Under the pieces are notes generated by a model. That model worked only from the letters and a program-made list of their open reading frames with translations. It did no database searches and had not been told where the DNA came from. From contig CAZOKO010000008.1 in assembly GCA_964580455.1 (NCBI GenBank), positions 1 through 40,271 on the forward strand: 40,271 nucleotides of DNA. The letters are read 5' to 3'. A program made the translations under genes and the position numbers. Numbering within the stretch: position 1 is the first letter of the stretch; the number at the start of each line of letters is the position of its first letter. Origin of the DNA: CAZOKO01 sp964580455. GTDB lineage: Bacteria; Desulfobacterota; WTBG01. Shown here piece by piece: positions 1 through 7,592 of the stretch.

Positions 1-76
1 GTTTTACTGATTTTAAGTCTTCAGATCACCCACACTCCTACACGATGACCCAAAAGTTTTAATTGAAACCACGCAC

Positions 77-634
77 TTGGAGAGTGCCTATCGAGATGCT
101 ACCAAAGCTATCAGTTCTTCTCTCAATTTGAATGAGGTCTTAGAATTGATTGTGAAAAGTGTAGTTAACTTACTTAAGGTTAAAGGGTGTGGTGTAAACC
201 TGCTGGATAGTCCAAGGAAAAAGCTGAAAACCAGGGTTGCATTCGGTTTGAGCGAGGATTACCTTGCTAAAGGTCCCCTTGGTGCAGACAAAAGTGTGAC
301 TGAATCCATTGAGGGAAAGACTGTGTTTATTAAAGATATTGCGAGTGATTCTCGCGTTCAATACCCCGAAGAGGCAAAAAAAGAGGGTATTGTTTCCATT
401 CTTTCTATTCCCCTCAAGGTAGAAGAGAAAGTGATTGGTGTATTGAGGGTTTATACGGGAGAGACCAGTCAATTTACGAATAAGGAAATGGACATGGTTA
501 ATAAGCTTGCTGAACAGGCAGGTATTGCCGTAGTGAACGCTAAACTATATAAGGATATAAAGGACGATTACGAAAGCTTGAAGAAAGAACTGCCACCCAA
601 TTTAGCAAATCATCTTTCTGAAAAAAGCAAATAG
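77..634 (+). CDS. GAF domain protein
   Basis: This is a small soluble protein made almost entirely of one GAF domain, about residues 5-155. The N-terminal helix (KAISSSLNLNEVLELIV) leads into the usual GAF core, with 'GCGVNLLDS', 'SILSIPLKVEEKVIGVLRVY' and a C-terminal helix 'LAEQAGIAVVNAKLY'. GAF domains bind small ligands or act as redox or signalling modules. No output domain follows, so it may work through a partner. The start is uncertain: TTG at 77 has no clear Shine-Dalgarno, and the frame stays open upstream to a stop at 14-16 without ATG or GTG. The gene may be an N-terminally shortened piece of a larger sensor. The domain call is firm; the role is unknown. Confidence 0.75.
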   Translation: MESAYRDATKAISSSLNLNEVLELIVKSVVNLLKVKGCGVNLLDSPRKKLKTRVAFGLSEDYLAKGPLGADKSVTESIEGKTVFIKDIASDSRVQYPEEAKKEGIVSILSIPLKVEEKVIGVLRVYTGETSQFTNKEMDMVNKLAEQAGIAVVNAKLYKDIKDDYESLKKELPPNLANHLSEKSK

Positions 635-647
635 CTGTGTCTTAAGG

Positions 648-687
648 TGTACCTTGCAATCTCTTTTGCTGTTCTGGTACATTTTTT
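648..687 (+). terminator. Possible terminator after the GAF gene
   Basis: TGTACC at 648-653 pairs with GGTACA at 676-681 and is followed by six T (682-687). An inner GCAA/TTGC pairing could extend the stem. It lies between the convergent GAF gene and pyrE. The outer stem is only 6 bp and the loop is long, so this is tentative. Confidence 0.4.
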
Positions 688-703
688 GACAATAGAGAAA
701 AGA

Positions 704-1288
704 TTACACTGATTCTGTCCTTTTCTTTAGCTGTCTGGCATTAAATGCTTCCATGAGGCGGGTTCTGGTTATCATACTCTCAAAATCTTTTATGTGTTTG
801 AGGATCTCTTCTTTTCCACCCTCTTCTCTATCTATGAGAGCTATTACTTTGACTACATCTAAACCGGCATCTTTTGCGGACGTGATCGCCTTAATTGTTG
901 ATGCGCCTGTTGTAATAACATCGTCTATTATTACAGCTCTCTCACCCTTATGGACATCACCCTCGAGTTTTTCTATGATGCCATGATCCTTTGTTTTTTC
1001 ACGCACACTGAATGATTTGACTGGCTTCCCCTTTTGATAAGAGATCAAAGCAACAGCATTGGCAATGGGATCTGCCCCAAAAGAAAGCCCGCCTATTACA
1101 TCAATCTTTTCATCCTTTATTGTATCGAAAATTATATTTCCGATTATATTCATTCCTTCAGGGTCAAGCGTTGTTGGTTTGCAGTTGATGTAATAATTAC
1201 TCAGTTTACCGGATGCAAGTTTGAAGGTAGGTCGATCACTTAATTTAAAAGACTTTTCTAAAATCATCTCTATAAGTCTATCTAGCAT
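704..1288 (-). CDS. pyrE: Orotate phosphoribosyltransferase
   Basis: PyrE transfers the phosphoribosyl group of PRPP to orotate to give OMP in cytosolic pyrimidine synthesis. The protein has the type I phosphoribosyltransferase signature 'AVIIDDVITTGAS' near residues 117-129, an N-terminal 'FKLASGKLSNYYINCK' segment typical of PyrE, and a flexible-loop region 'FSVREKTKDHG'. At 194 residues it is a normal length for the longer bacterial PyrE form. The ATG at 1288 is chosen because a good Shine-Dalgarno (AAGGAGAAG) precedes it; the 33 extra in-frame upstream codons do not resemble the family. It lies downstream of tRNA-Pro on the same strand, separated by a hairpin, and converges on the GAF gene. 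Confidence 0.93.
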   Translation of the reverse strand: MLDRLIEMILEKSFKLSDRPTFKLASGKLSNYYINCKPTTLDPEGMNIIGNIIFDTIKDEKIDVIGGLSFGADPIANAVALISYQKGKPVKSFSVREKTKDHGIIEKLEGDVHKGERAVIIDDVITTGASTIKAITSAKDAGLDVVKVIALIDREEGGKEEILKHIKDFESMITRTRLMEAFNARQLKKRTESV

Positions 1289-1390
1289 ACACTTCTCCTT
1301 TTTATTGAGCGCAAATCCAATCTTCCCTGCAATAAATAAAGTGTCAGCCCTTGATGTTGGACTCTCTGAATGAAGATATGTTTGCAAAGT

Positions 1391-1424
1391 AAAAAGCAGG
1401 GAATGGAAAACATCCTGCCTTTTT
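1391..1424 (-). terminator. Terminator between tRNA-Pro and pyrE
   Basis: Read on the minus strand, GCAGG (1418-1414) pairs with CCTGC (1400-1396) and is followed by a run of five T (1395-1391). It follows tRNA-Pro and precedes pyrE, so it probably ends the tRNA transcript. The 5-bp stem is short and the loop is 13 nt. Confidence 0.5.
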
Positions 1425-1432
1425 TATGCTGG

Positions 1433-1467
1433 GCCACACAAAATTACTTCTGTGTAATTCTGTGGCC
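1433..1467. repeat. Inverted repeat downstream of tRNA-Pro
   Basis: GGCCACA near 1433 pairs with TGTGGCC ending at 1467. An inner AATTAC/GTAATT pairing is separated from it only by a small bulge, giving about 13 bp round a loop of roughly 6 nt. The phrase 'CTGTGTAATTCTGTGG' resembles other repeated intergenic phrases in this window. It could be a processing or stabilising hairpin or a repeat remnant. Confidence 0.5.
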
Positions 1468-1479
1468 AAAGTCAAGATC

Positions 1480-1558
<79 letters not shown>

Positions 1559-1567
1559 ACTATAATA

Positions 1568-1596
1568 CTTTTAATACTTTTTAGTGTTTCTGTCAA
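1568..1596 (-). promoter_or_regulatory. Promoter of tRNA-Pro
   Basis: On the minus strand a perfect TTGACA (1596-1591) is followed after 17 bases by TAAAAG (1573-1568). Initiation about 7 bases further on would fall at about 1561, just before the mature tRNA end at 1558. The -35 is consensus; the -10 is weak. Confidence 0.5.
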
Positions 1597-1672
1597 GTGA
1601 TTTGCGAAGTAAAGAAACATCTAAAATCCTGAATCGTTTATCATCCATCACGGGGATTTCAGGATAATAAGT

Positions 1673-1700
1673 AAGGGATAATAGATGTCTATTACCCCTT
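1673..1700 (-). terminator. Hairpin after nfnB
   Basis: AAGGGATAATAGA (1673-1685) and TCTATTACCCCTT (1688-1700) form a 13-bp stem with one G-U pair and a very short loop. It lies just beyond the nfnB stop on the minus strand. No long T run follows on that strand, so it may be an intrinsic terminator without a strong U tract or an mRNA 3'-end stabiliser. Confidence 0.4.
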
Positions 1701-1737
1701 TTAAAGTTGTGTTAAATTATTGTGCCAGAAATCAGGC

Positions 1738-3153
1738 TTAGCTGCTCAAATACTTATCGATAGCCCTTGCTGCCTTTCGGCCGGCACCCATGGCCAGGAT
1801 GACCGTGGCGGAACCTGTGACGATATCTCCTCCTGCATATACTCCATCGAGGCTGGTTTTGGCTGTTTCCTCATCTGCTGTAACGTATCCCCATTTATTC
1901 AGTTCCAAGCCCGGGGTTGCTTGGGGAAGGAGAGGATTGGCGTTTGTGCCTAAAGCCATAATTACTGCATCAACCTCGAGAGTAAATTCAGAACCCTCAA
2001 TAGGAATAGGCCGTCTGCGGCCTGATGCATCGGGCTCCCCCAGTTCCATCTTGATACATTCCATTGCCTTGACCCAGCCCTTATCATCACCAATGATACG
2101 CACAGGATTGGTCAGAAGCTTAAAAATTGCCATCTCTTCTTTCGCCCGCTCAATCTCCTCATCTCGAGCCGGCATTTCCTTCTCAGAGCGGCGGTAGACA
2201 AGATAAACCTCATCTGCTCCCAGGCGGATGGCTGTTCTAACCGAGTCCATAGCAACGTTTCCTGCCCCTACCACTGCTACTTTTCTACTTTTCTTGATGG
2301 GGGTGTCATATTCTGGGAAGAGGTAGGCCTTCATCAGGTTTGAGCGGGTAAGAAACTCATTAGCGGAGTAGACCCCGTTTAGCTCCTCTCCGGGGACATT
2401 CATAAACATGGGGCCTCCAGCCCCGATTCCAATAAAAACAGCATCATATCCGTTGTCCATAAGTTCCTGGATGGTATGTAATTTACCAATCAGGGCATTG
2501 GTTTTGATCTCTACCCCCAGACTTTCTACAAAATCGACCTCGGCCTGTACGATCGCCTTGGGCAGTCTGAATTCAGGTATCCCGTAGACCAGAACGCCAC
2601 CAGTTTTATGCAGGGCCTCGAAAAGGGTTACGCCATACCCCAGCTTGACCAGGTCAGAGGCTACAGTGAGTCCTGCAGGACCAGAGCCGATTACTGCTAC
2701 CTTTTTGCTCTTAGGCTTTGGCTTGGAAGGTGCCTCTACCTTGCCCTGATCCCTTTCCCAATCTGCAACAAATCGCTCAAGCCTTCCGATGGCAATGGGT
2801 TCCCCTTTCTTTCCTATGACACATTTGGTTTCACACTGAATTTCCTGGGGGCAGACCCTTCCGCAGACAGCGGGCAGGCTGTTGGTCTCTTTTATCTTTT
2901 TCGCTGCCTCTGAGAATTTCTTCTCTGCCACCAGTTCGATAAATCCCGGGATGTCTATTTCTACCGGGCAACCGGCCATACAGGAAGGTTTCTTACACTG
3001 AAGACACCGCTTTGCCTCTTCTTCTGCTTCTTCTGCAGTATATCCCAGGGGGACTTCCTTGAAGTTTTTTATCCTCTCCTCTGCTGACTGCTCAGCCATA
3101 GGAACACGATTAGGTATAATCTTCTTTTTTTCTTTCTTCCCTTCGTCTGGCAT
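1738..3153 (-). CDS. nfnB: NfnB-type NADPH oxidoreductase (GltD family)
   Basis: This is the large subunit of NADH-dependent ferredoxin:NADP+ oxidoreductase. The subunit carries the b-FAD, two [4Fe-4S] clusters and the NADPH site, and bifurcates electrons from NADPH to NAD+ and ferredoxin. The N-terminal cysteines are 'CLQCKKPSCMAGCP' and 'CGRVCPQEIQCETKC', followed by an FAD Rossmann motif 'VIGSGPAGLTVASDL' and an NADPH Rossmann motif 'VAVVGAGNVAMDSVRTA' with 'VYRRSEKEMPA'. The C-terminal 'GVYAGGDIVTGSATVILAMG' closes the FAD site. It has 471 residues, the usual length. The ATG at 3153 follows an AAGGAGAAG ribosome site. It lies downstream of nfnA, and that pairing separates Nfn from a plain glutamate synthase small subunit, as no gltB is present. 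Confidence 0.9.
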   Translation of the reverse strand: MPDEGKKEKKKIIPNRVPMAEQSAEERIKNFKEVPLGYTAEEAEEEAKRCLQCKKPSCMAGCPVEIDIPGFIELVAEKKFSEAAKKIKETNSLPAVCGRVCPQEIQCETKCVIGKKGEPIAIGRLERFVADWERDQGKVEAPSKPKPKSKKVAVIGSGPAGLTVASDLVKLGYGVTLFEALHKTGGVLVYGIPEFRLPKAIVQAEVDFVESLGVEIKTNALIGKLHTIQELMDNGYDAVFIGIGAGGPMFMNVPGEELNGVYSANEFLTRSNLMKAYLFPEYDTPIKKSRKVAVVGAGNVAMDSVRTAIRLGADEVYLVYRRSEKEMPARDEEIERAKEEMAIFKLLTNPVRIIGDDKGWVKAMECIKMELGEPDASGRRRPIPIEGSEFTLEVDAVIMALGTNANPLLPQATPGLELNKWGYVTADEETAKTSLDGVYAGGDIVTGSATVILAMGAGRKAARAIDKYLSS

Positions 3154-3166
3154 AATCTTCTCCTTT

Positions 3167-3191
3167 TTAACCACAGAGAACACGGAGAATT
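3167..3191. repeat. Dispersed repeat phrase, nfnA-nfnB gap
   Basis: TTAACCACAGAGAA (3167-3180) occurs as a perfect 14-base reverse complement at 4059-4072, so the two copies flank nfnA. It continues as 'CACGGAGAATT'. A degenerate relative is seen near 36337. Confidence 0.6.
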
Positions 3192-3209
3192 TCCCTGTGC
3201 ACTATGGTT

Positions 3210-4031
3210 TTATCCTTCTATGGTTGCTAAAGATATTTTTTCTTCTGCTACATACTGGCTGAGGCGATTTATAAGTGAATCAAAATCTACCTGATGACCA
3301 TCAAATTCAGGACCATCTACACAGCCGAACTTGATTTCACCTCCAACACTTACCCTGCACACACCACACATACCGGTGGCATCAAGCATAATGGGATTTA
3401 AACTTACAATGGTTTTAACTTTGTGAGGTTCTGTGGTCTTGCATACAAATTTCATCATGATGGCAGGGCCGATGGCTATTACACGGTCAATGCGCTCTCC
3501 ACTTTCAAGTATCTCTTTTAAGGGATCGGTAACCAGACCATGGCGGCCTTTGCTGCCGTCATCGGTAGTGACTATTAATTGATGGGTTGCTGCTTCCATC
3601 TCGTCCAAGAAGGTTAAAAGGCCTTCATTTCGTGCCCCCACAATACCGATAACCTCATTTCCTGCCTGGTAAAGTGCCCGGGTGATGGGGTAGATGACAG
3701 CGGTTCCTACTCCCCCGCCGATACAAACGACTTTTCCAAATTTCTCAACCTCTGTATGCTTGCCCAGGGGACCAACGACATCAGAGAGGTGATCACTGAT
3801 ATTTAATCTTCCCAGTAGTTTTGTGCTTTTACCCACTTCTTGAAAGACGATAGTTATGGTCCCTTTTTCACGGTCAAAATCATTGACGGTAAGGGGTACC
3901 CGCTCCCCTTCTTCATTTATCCGTATTATGACGAATTGCCCTGGCTGTACCTTTTTTGCAATCTCAGGGGTGTCAAGTTTAAGCAAGGTAATTGTAGGTG
4001 ACAGCTTTTTCTTATCCACTATTTTGTACAT
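3210..4031 (-). CDS. nfnA: NfnA-type ferredoxin-NADP reductase subunit
   Basis: This is the small subunit of NfnAB, which carries the a-FAD, a [2Fe-2S] cluster and the NAD(H) site; the family also includes PyrK-like and sulfide dehydrogenase beta subunits. The N-terminal beta-barrel flavin domain has 'RVPLTVNDFD', the nucleotide domain has 'KVVCIGGGVGTAVIYPI', and the C-terminal cluster segment reads 'LDATGMCGVCRVSVGGEIKF' then 'GCVDGPEFDGH'. The aspartate before 'ATGMCGVC' matches the unusual Asp plus three Cys cluster ligation known for NfnA. It has 273 residues, as expected. An AGGAGG site lies upstream of ATG 4031. It is first in the nfnA-nfnB pair and divergent from the DUF3786 and nuo operon. 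Confidence 0.9.
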   Translation of the reverse strand: MYKIVDKKKLSPTITLLKLDTPEIAKKVQPGQFVIIRINEEGERVPLTVNDFDREKGTITIVFQEVGKSTKLLGRLNISDHLSDVVGPLGKHTEVEKFGKVVCIGGGVGTAVIYPITRALYQAGNEVIGIVGARNEGLLTFLDEMEAATHQLIVTTDDGSKGRHGLVTDPLKEILESGERIDRVIAIGPAIMMKFVCKTTEPHKVKTIVSLNPIMLDATGMCGVCRVSVGGEIKFGCVDGPEFDGHQVDFDSLINRLSQYVAEEKISLATIEG

Positions 4032-4058
4032 GTAATACCTCCTTTTTTAACCTTCCTT

Positions 4059-4072
4059 TTCTCTGTGGTTAA
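4059..4072. repeat. Inverted copy of the nfn repeat
   Basis: TTCTCTGTGGTTAA is the exact reverse complement of 3167-3180. It sits upstream of nfnA, so nfnA is bracketed by a 14-bp inverted repeat with no transposase. Confidence 0.6.
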
Positions 4073-4099
4073 TTTCAAGGAATTCAAAGGAAAAATACC

Positions 4100-4128
4100 T
4101 TGACATGGATTTTTGCATATGCTAGGAA
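4100..4128 (+). promoter_or_regulatory. Promoter of the DUF3786-nuoABCD operon
   Basis: TTGACA at 4100-4105, a 17-bp spacer, an extended TG at 4120-4121 and TAGGAA at 4123-4128. The architecture matches the nuoE promoter at 17011, including the T after TTGACA and the TG one base before TAG. The -10 matches consensus only in part. Confidence 0.6.
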
Positions 4129-4129
4129 T

Positions 4130-4147
4130 TGAGTGAACGCTCATTCA
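4130..4147. promoter_or_regulatory. TetR-type operator, nuoA-arm promoter
   Basis: TGAGTGAACGCTCATTCA is an 18-bp palindrome with 7-base arms (6 of 7 paired) and a 4-base centre. It starts two bases after the -10 hexamer. It has the same arm design as 17037-17054 and is of the TGAATGA-N4-TCATTCA type used by some TetR-family repressors such as Bacillus FadR. Lying in the divergent nfnA/DUF3786 gap, it could affect both directions. Confidence 0.6.
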
Positions 4148-4250
4148 TTTTCTAATTTTACAAGTACTTATTACAAATTCTACATTTTATCAAGTAAAAA
4201 TTCACTAAATAATCATTTTCGTTTAAATGAAAACAATTCCCATTCGATAG

Positions 4251-4907
4251 ATGAATGAAAGGAAAGCTCAGAACAATTCCCCGGAAACACCTTATCATTA
4301 TGCGTATAGATTAGCCTGTGAGGCATTGAGAAGTGCTGACATAAAAGAGAGAGTTGAAAAAAGCGGGGCTACTATAGAGGCAGGGGAGAATGGGAATTGC
4401 TTGATTAAACTCACTTTTTTAGATTGTTTGTGTCAGATAAGTTTTCCTGATATCGAAATCAACTATCAGGAATCAGAGGAGATAGTTCCCCTCTGGAGCA
4501 AGATCTTAATCCTCCATTACCTCGTCAAATCTGAAGGGCAGCCGCTTACGGGTAAGTGGATAAACTTCAGGCAAATGTCTGGGGGGGAAAGCTACTATCC
4601 GGCTTTTGTAAAAAGGTCACAGAAACCACTGCTCGATTTTTTCAGTAACCGTCTGGAATTATTAGAAAAAGCAGCTCTGGCCCTAGGGGGGGAGAAAACC
4701 CACGATGGTGATACGGCAGTAATCATTCCTGCCCTTCCCAGGGTTCCCATAGTTTTGATTTTTTGGAATGGAGATGAGGAGTTTCAACCTGAAGCAAGAA
4801 TCCTTTTTGATTCAACTGTTCCTACCTATCTTTCTACTGAGGATGTTGCAGTGCTTTCTCAGCAGACAGTGTTTAGACTTATAAAGTGGGCAAAGAGCAA
4901 TATATAA
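4251..4907 (+). CDS. DUF3786-type protein
   Basis: This soluble protein of 218 residues resembles the DUF3786 family of anaerobes; its biochemical role is not known to me. Visible family-like stretches are 'YHYAYRLACEAL' at the N terminus, 'FPDIEINYQ' and 'LWSKILILHYLV' in the middle, 'GKWINFRQMSGGESYYPAF', and a C-terminal 'FWNGDEEFQPEARILFDST' with 'YLSTEDVAVLSQQTVFRLI'. It has no signal peptide or membrane segment. The ATG at 4251 lacks a recognisable Shine-Dalgarno, unlike most genes here. It is the first gene after the operator-bearing promoter at 4100 and precedes nuoA by 149 bases, so it is probably co-transcribed with complex I. The family assignment is from recalled motifs, not a search. 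Confidence 0.7.
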   Translation: MNERKAQNNSPETPYHYAYRLACEALRSADIKERVEKSGATIEAGENGNCLIKLTFLDCLCQISFPDIEINYQESEEIVPLWSKILILHYLVKSEGQPLTGKWINFRQMSGGESYYPAFVKRSQKPLLDFFSNRLELLEKAALALGGEKTHDGDTAVIIPALPRVPIVLIFWNGDEEFQPEARILFDSTVPTYLSTEDVAVLSQQTVFRLIKWAKSNI

Positions 4908-4990
4908 ATAGCTTTTGGACGTAGATAGACTCAGATGAGCAAGATCGACTGTTGTGAAATTAAAAACACGAAATACAGAACTGCAAATTT

Positions 4991-5023
4991 AAAATCTGCG
5001 GGTATCAGCAGAAATCTGTGCCC
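4991..5023. repeat. Dispersed repeat phrase before nuoA
   Basis: 'AAAATCTGCGGG' followed by 'CAGAAATCTGTGCCC'. A close variant, 'TAGAAATCTGTGTCC', is at 11512-11526, and a related 'TTAATCTGCGTCC' is at 36385-36397. It lies in the untranslated DUF3786-nuoA gap. Confidence 0.5.
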
Positions 5024-5056
5024 TAATAAAAGTATTAATTTAATGAGGTGACATTT

Positions 5057-5422
5057 ATGTTAATTGATTATCTGCCCATATTCATTTTTCTGACTTTGGC
5101 TATACTGTTTGGGGGAGTGGTTATCATCCTTTCATCGGTTTTTGGGAGAAAGACCTCGACGAGGGAAAAGCTGATGACCTATGAATGTGGTCTGGACCCC
5201 ATCGGTAGTGCCAGGAAGAAATTCTCCGTCAGATTTTTTATTATTGCCATGTTGTTTATCGTATTTGATGTGGAAGCAGTGTTTTTATACCCCTGGGCTA
5301 TTGTCTTTAAGCAGTTCAATCAGTTTAAAGCTTTTATATTTATAGAGATGATCGTTTTTATTGGTATATTGCTAGTAGGTTTTATCTATGTATGGAAGAA
5401 GGGGGCATTGGAATGGGAATAG
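5057..5422 (+). CDS. nuoA: NADH-quinone oxidoreductase subunit A
   Basis: NuoA is a small membrane subunit of complex I at the junction of the hydrophilic and membrane arms. It has three predicted transmembrane helices (near residues 5-28, 61-81 and 90-112) and the conserved loop 'YECGLDPIGSARKKFSVRFF', whose cysteine is a family marker, followed by 'FIVFDVEAVFLYPWA'. Its 121 residues are typical. The ATG at 5057 is preferred over the in-frame GTG at 5048, because that GTG is part of the GAGGTG ribosome site. The 3' end overlaps nuoB, which supports translational coupling. Confidence 0.95.
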   Translation: MLIDYLPIFIFLTLAILFGGVVIILSSVFGRKTSTREKLMTYECGLDPIGSARKKFSVRFFIIAMLFIVFDVEAVFLYPWAIVFKQFNQFKAFIFIEMIVFIGILLVGFIYVWKKGALEWE

Positions 5423-5898
5423 AAAGTTGCTTTGGTGACACAATTATTACCACTACGCTTGATAAACTGGTGAACTGGGCCCGGAAATCATCTCTCTGGC
5501 CAGCGACTTTTGGGCTTGCCTGCTGTGCCCTGGAGATGATGGCAACTGCTGCTGCCAGGTATGATATCGCCCGGTTTGGAGCCGAGGTGTTCAGGGCGTC
5601 ACCCCGCCAGGCTGACCTGATGATTGTTGCCGGCACCCTGACCAAGAAGATGTCGCCGGTAGCCAGAAGGATTTATGACCAGATGCCGAATCCCAAATGG
5701 GTAATCGCCCTGGGAGCCTGTGCTTCATCAGGGGGTGTCTTTGATTCTTATGCAGTGGTTCAGGGAGTGGATGAGATTATACCAGTTGATGTTTATGTCC
5801 CTGGTTGTCCTCCTCGTCCTGAATCTCTTTTATATGCTATAATGGAACTGCAAAAAAAGATAGAAAAAGAATCTTTACGGGATGTGAAAAATGTCTAA
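5413..5898 (+). CDS. nuoB: NADH-quinone oxidoreductase subunit B
   Basis: NuoB holds cluster N2, the [4Fe-4S] centre that reduces quinone. The ligand cysteines are seen in 'ACCALEMM', 'GACASSGG' and 'VPGCPPRPE', all canonical. It has 161 residues. The start at 5413 (MGIESCFG) follows the GGGGG stretch near 5400 and overlaps the end of nuoA by ten bases; an earlier in-frame ATG at 5392 is less likely. It overlaps nuoC by eight bases. It is a cytoplasm-facing part of the connecting module with NuoC, D and I. Confidence 0.95.
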   Translation: MGIESCFGDTIITTTLDKLVNWARKSSLWPATFGLACCALEMMATAAARYDIARFGAEVFRASPRQADLMIVAGTLTKKMSPVARRIYDQMPNPKWVIALGACASSGGVFDSYAVVQGVDEIIPVDVYVPGCPPRPESLLYAIMELQKKIEKESLRDVKNV

Positions 5899-6370
5899 TA
5901 TAGAGAGCCTTGTTGAAAAGATAAAAGAGAAATTTCCGCAGGCAATAGAGGAAGTTGTGCACTTTAGGGATGAATACACAATACGGGTGAAAAAGGAGCA
6001 TCTCCTGGAAGTCTTTCGATTCCTCAGAAAGGAGCCGGAGTATGGATTCAATTTCCTCTCTGACCTTTGCGGTGTCGATTATATGGGGAGAGAACCCCGT
6101 TTCGAGGTAGTGTATCACCTTTATTCTATGGAGCATAAACATAGATTGCGCATGAAAGTTTCACTCTCAGAAAGTGATCTTACTGTCCCCTCTGTAGTTT
6201 CTGTCTGGAAAACAGCAAATTGGCATGAGCGTGAATGCTACGATCTTTTGGGCATCAAATTTAGCAACCACCCGGACTTAAGGAGGATTCTTACTCCTGA
6301 TGGTTTTAAAGATCATCCATTAAGAAAAGACTTCCCCTTAAAGGGAAGGCAAACAATGGGAGAGGATTGA
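5891..6370 (+). CDS. nuoC: NADH-quinone oxidoreductase subunit C
   Basis: This is the 30-kDa-type subunit of the complex I connecting module. The family region spans about residues 30-150 and includes 'FLSDLCGVDYMGREPRFEVVYHL' shortened here to its core 'CGVDY', the marker 'WHERECYDLLGIKFSNHPDL', and the C-terminal 'RRILTPDGFKDHPLRKDFPL'. At 159 residues it is a stand-alone NuoC rather than the NuoCD fusion of enterics. It overlaps nuoB by eight bases and nearly touches nuoD, so the genes are translationally coupled. Confidence 0.94.
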   Translation: MSNIESLVEKIKEKFPQAIEEVVHFRDEYTIRVKKEHLLEVFRFLRKEPEYGFNFLSDLCGVDYMGREPRFEVVYHLYSMEHKHRLRMKVSLSESDLTVPSVVSVWKTANWHERECYDLLGIKFSNHPDLRRILTPDGFKDHPLRKDFPLKGRQTMGED

Positions 6371-6372
6371 AG

Positions 6373-7560
6373 ATGGAAGCAGCATCTGAAATGAAAACGG
6401 AGACCATCACCTTAAACATGGGGCCCCAGCACCCAAGTACCCACGGTGTTTTAAGGGTAATCCTGGAGATGGAAGGGGAGGTTATCACCAAAGCAACTCC
6501 GGTGATGGGTTATCTCCACCGAGGTGTTGAGAAGATAGCGGAACATAAAACCTATCACCAGTTTATTACCTTAACAGACAGATTAGACTATACCTCACCC
6601 TTTATCAATAACCTTGCCTATATTCTGACCGTAGAAAAGCTTTTAGATCTTAAGGTTCCATTACGGGCGCAGTATATCAGGGTAATGTTGTCAGAGATTA
6701 CCAGGATTCAGAGCCACTTAATATGGTTGGGAACCCATGCCCTGGATATAGGGGCCATGTCTCCTCTCCTGTATACCTTTCGAGAGAGGGAAGAGACATT
6801 GGATATGTTTGAGATGGTTGGCGGAGCGCGCATGAATCAGAGTTATTTCCGTATTGGGGGGCTGGCAGGAGATCTTCCAGAGGGCTTTGTAGAGAAAGTG
6901 AAGGCGTTTTGCGAAGTGCTTCCTTCACGCATTGATGGTTATGAGACATTATTAACCGAAAATAAAATCTGGCTGGAGCGGACTGAAGGGGTTGGGGTAA
7001 TCTCAGCAGAAGAGGGTGTTGAGCTGGGTCTTTCCGGTCCCTGCCTCAGGGGATGTGGGGTTAAATGGGACTTAAGAAAGGCAAACCCCTATTCATCTTA
7101 TGATCACTTTGATTTTGAGATTCCCACAGGTGAAAAAGGTGATAGCTATGATCGTTACCTGGTGAGAATGGAAGAGATGCGCCAGAGCAATCGTATTATT
7201 AGGCAGGTTTTGGACAAACTACCATCAGGAGAAATCAATGCCTGTAATCCCAAGGTGGTTCCACCTCTCAAAGAGAATGTCCAAAACAATGTGGAATCTT
7301 TAATCATTCACTTTCACCTGATGACAGAAGGGTTTCAAGTTCCCAAAGGTGAAGCTTATTGCAGTGTGGAATCGTCCAAAGGTGAGCTGGGCTTCTATGT
7401 CGTAAGTGATGGGAGTAATAAACCCTACAGGATAAAGATCAGAACCCCGTCTTTTGTTAATATGGAATCGCTTTCTACTATGACAGAGGGAAGGATGATG
7501 GCTGATATGGTTACTGTTATTGGAAGTATTGACATTTGCCTGGGTGAGCTAGATCGTTAG
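6373..7560 (+). CDS. nuoD: NADH-quinone oxidoreductase subunit D
   Basis: This is the 49-kDa-type subunit that forms the quinone cavity with NuoB and is evolutionarily related to [NiFe]-hydrogenase large subunits. It starts with 'LNMGPQHPSTHGVLR', continues with 'MGYLHRGVEKIAEHKTYHQF' and 'ARMNQSYFRIGG', and ends 'DICLGELDR', close to the usual DxxxGEVDR. The hydrogenase Ni ligands are absent, as in all NuoD. The ATG at 6373 with GAGAGG upstream is chosen; TTG at 6367 is an alternative that adds two residues. It has 395 residues. It is the last structural nuo gene before the signalling cassette interrupts the cluster. Confidence 0.95.
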   Translation: MEAASEMKTETITLNMGPQHPSTHGVLRVILEMEGEVITKATPVMGYLHRGVEKIAEHKTYHQFITLTDRLDYTSPFINNLAYILTVEKLLDLKVPLRAQYIRVMLSEITRIQSHLIWLGTHALDIGAMSPLLYTFREREETLDMFEMVGGARMNQSYFRIGGLAGDLPEGFVEKVKAFCEVLPSRIDGYETLLTENKIWLERTEGVGVISAEEGVELGLSGPCLRGCGVKWDLRKANPYSSYDHFDFEIPTGEKGDSYDRYLVRMEEMRQSNRIIRQVLDKLPSGEINACNPKVVPPLKENVQNNVESLIIHFHLMTEGFQVPKGEAYCSVESSKGELGFYVVSDGSNKPYRIKIRTPSFVNMESLSTMTEGRMMADMVTVIGSIDICLGELDR

Positions 7561-7592
7561 TCAGGGAGCTTAGGGGGAAGAGGCTGGAATTT

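Noticed and set aside
1738..3153. Glutamate synthase small subunit
   Set aside because: The partner is NfnA and no glutamate synthase large subunit is present.
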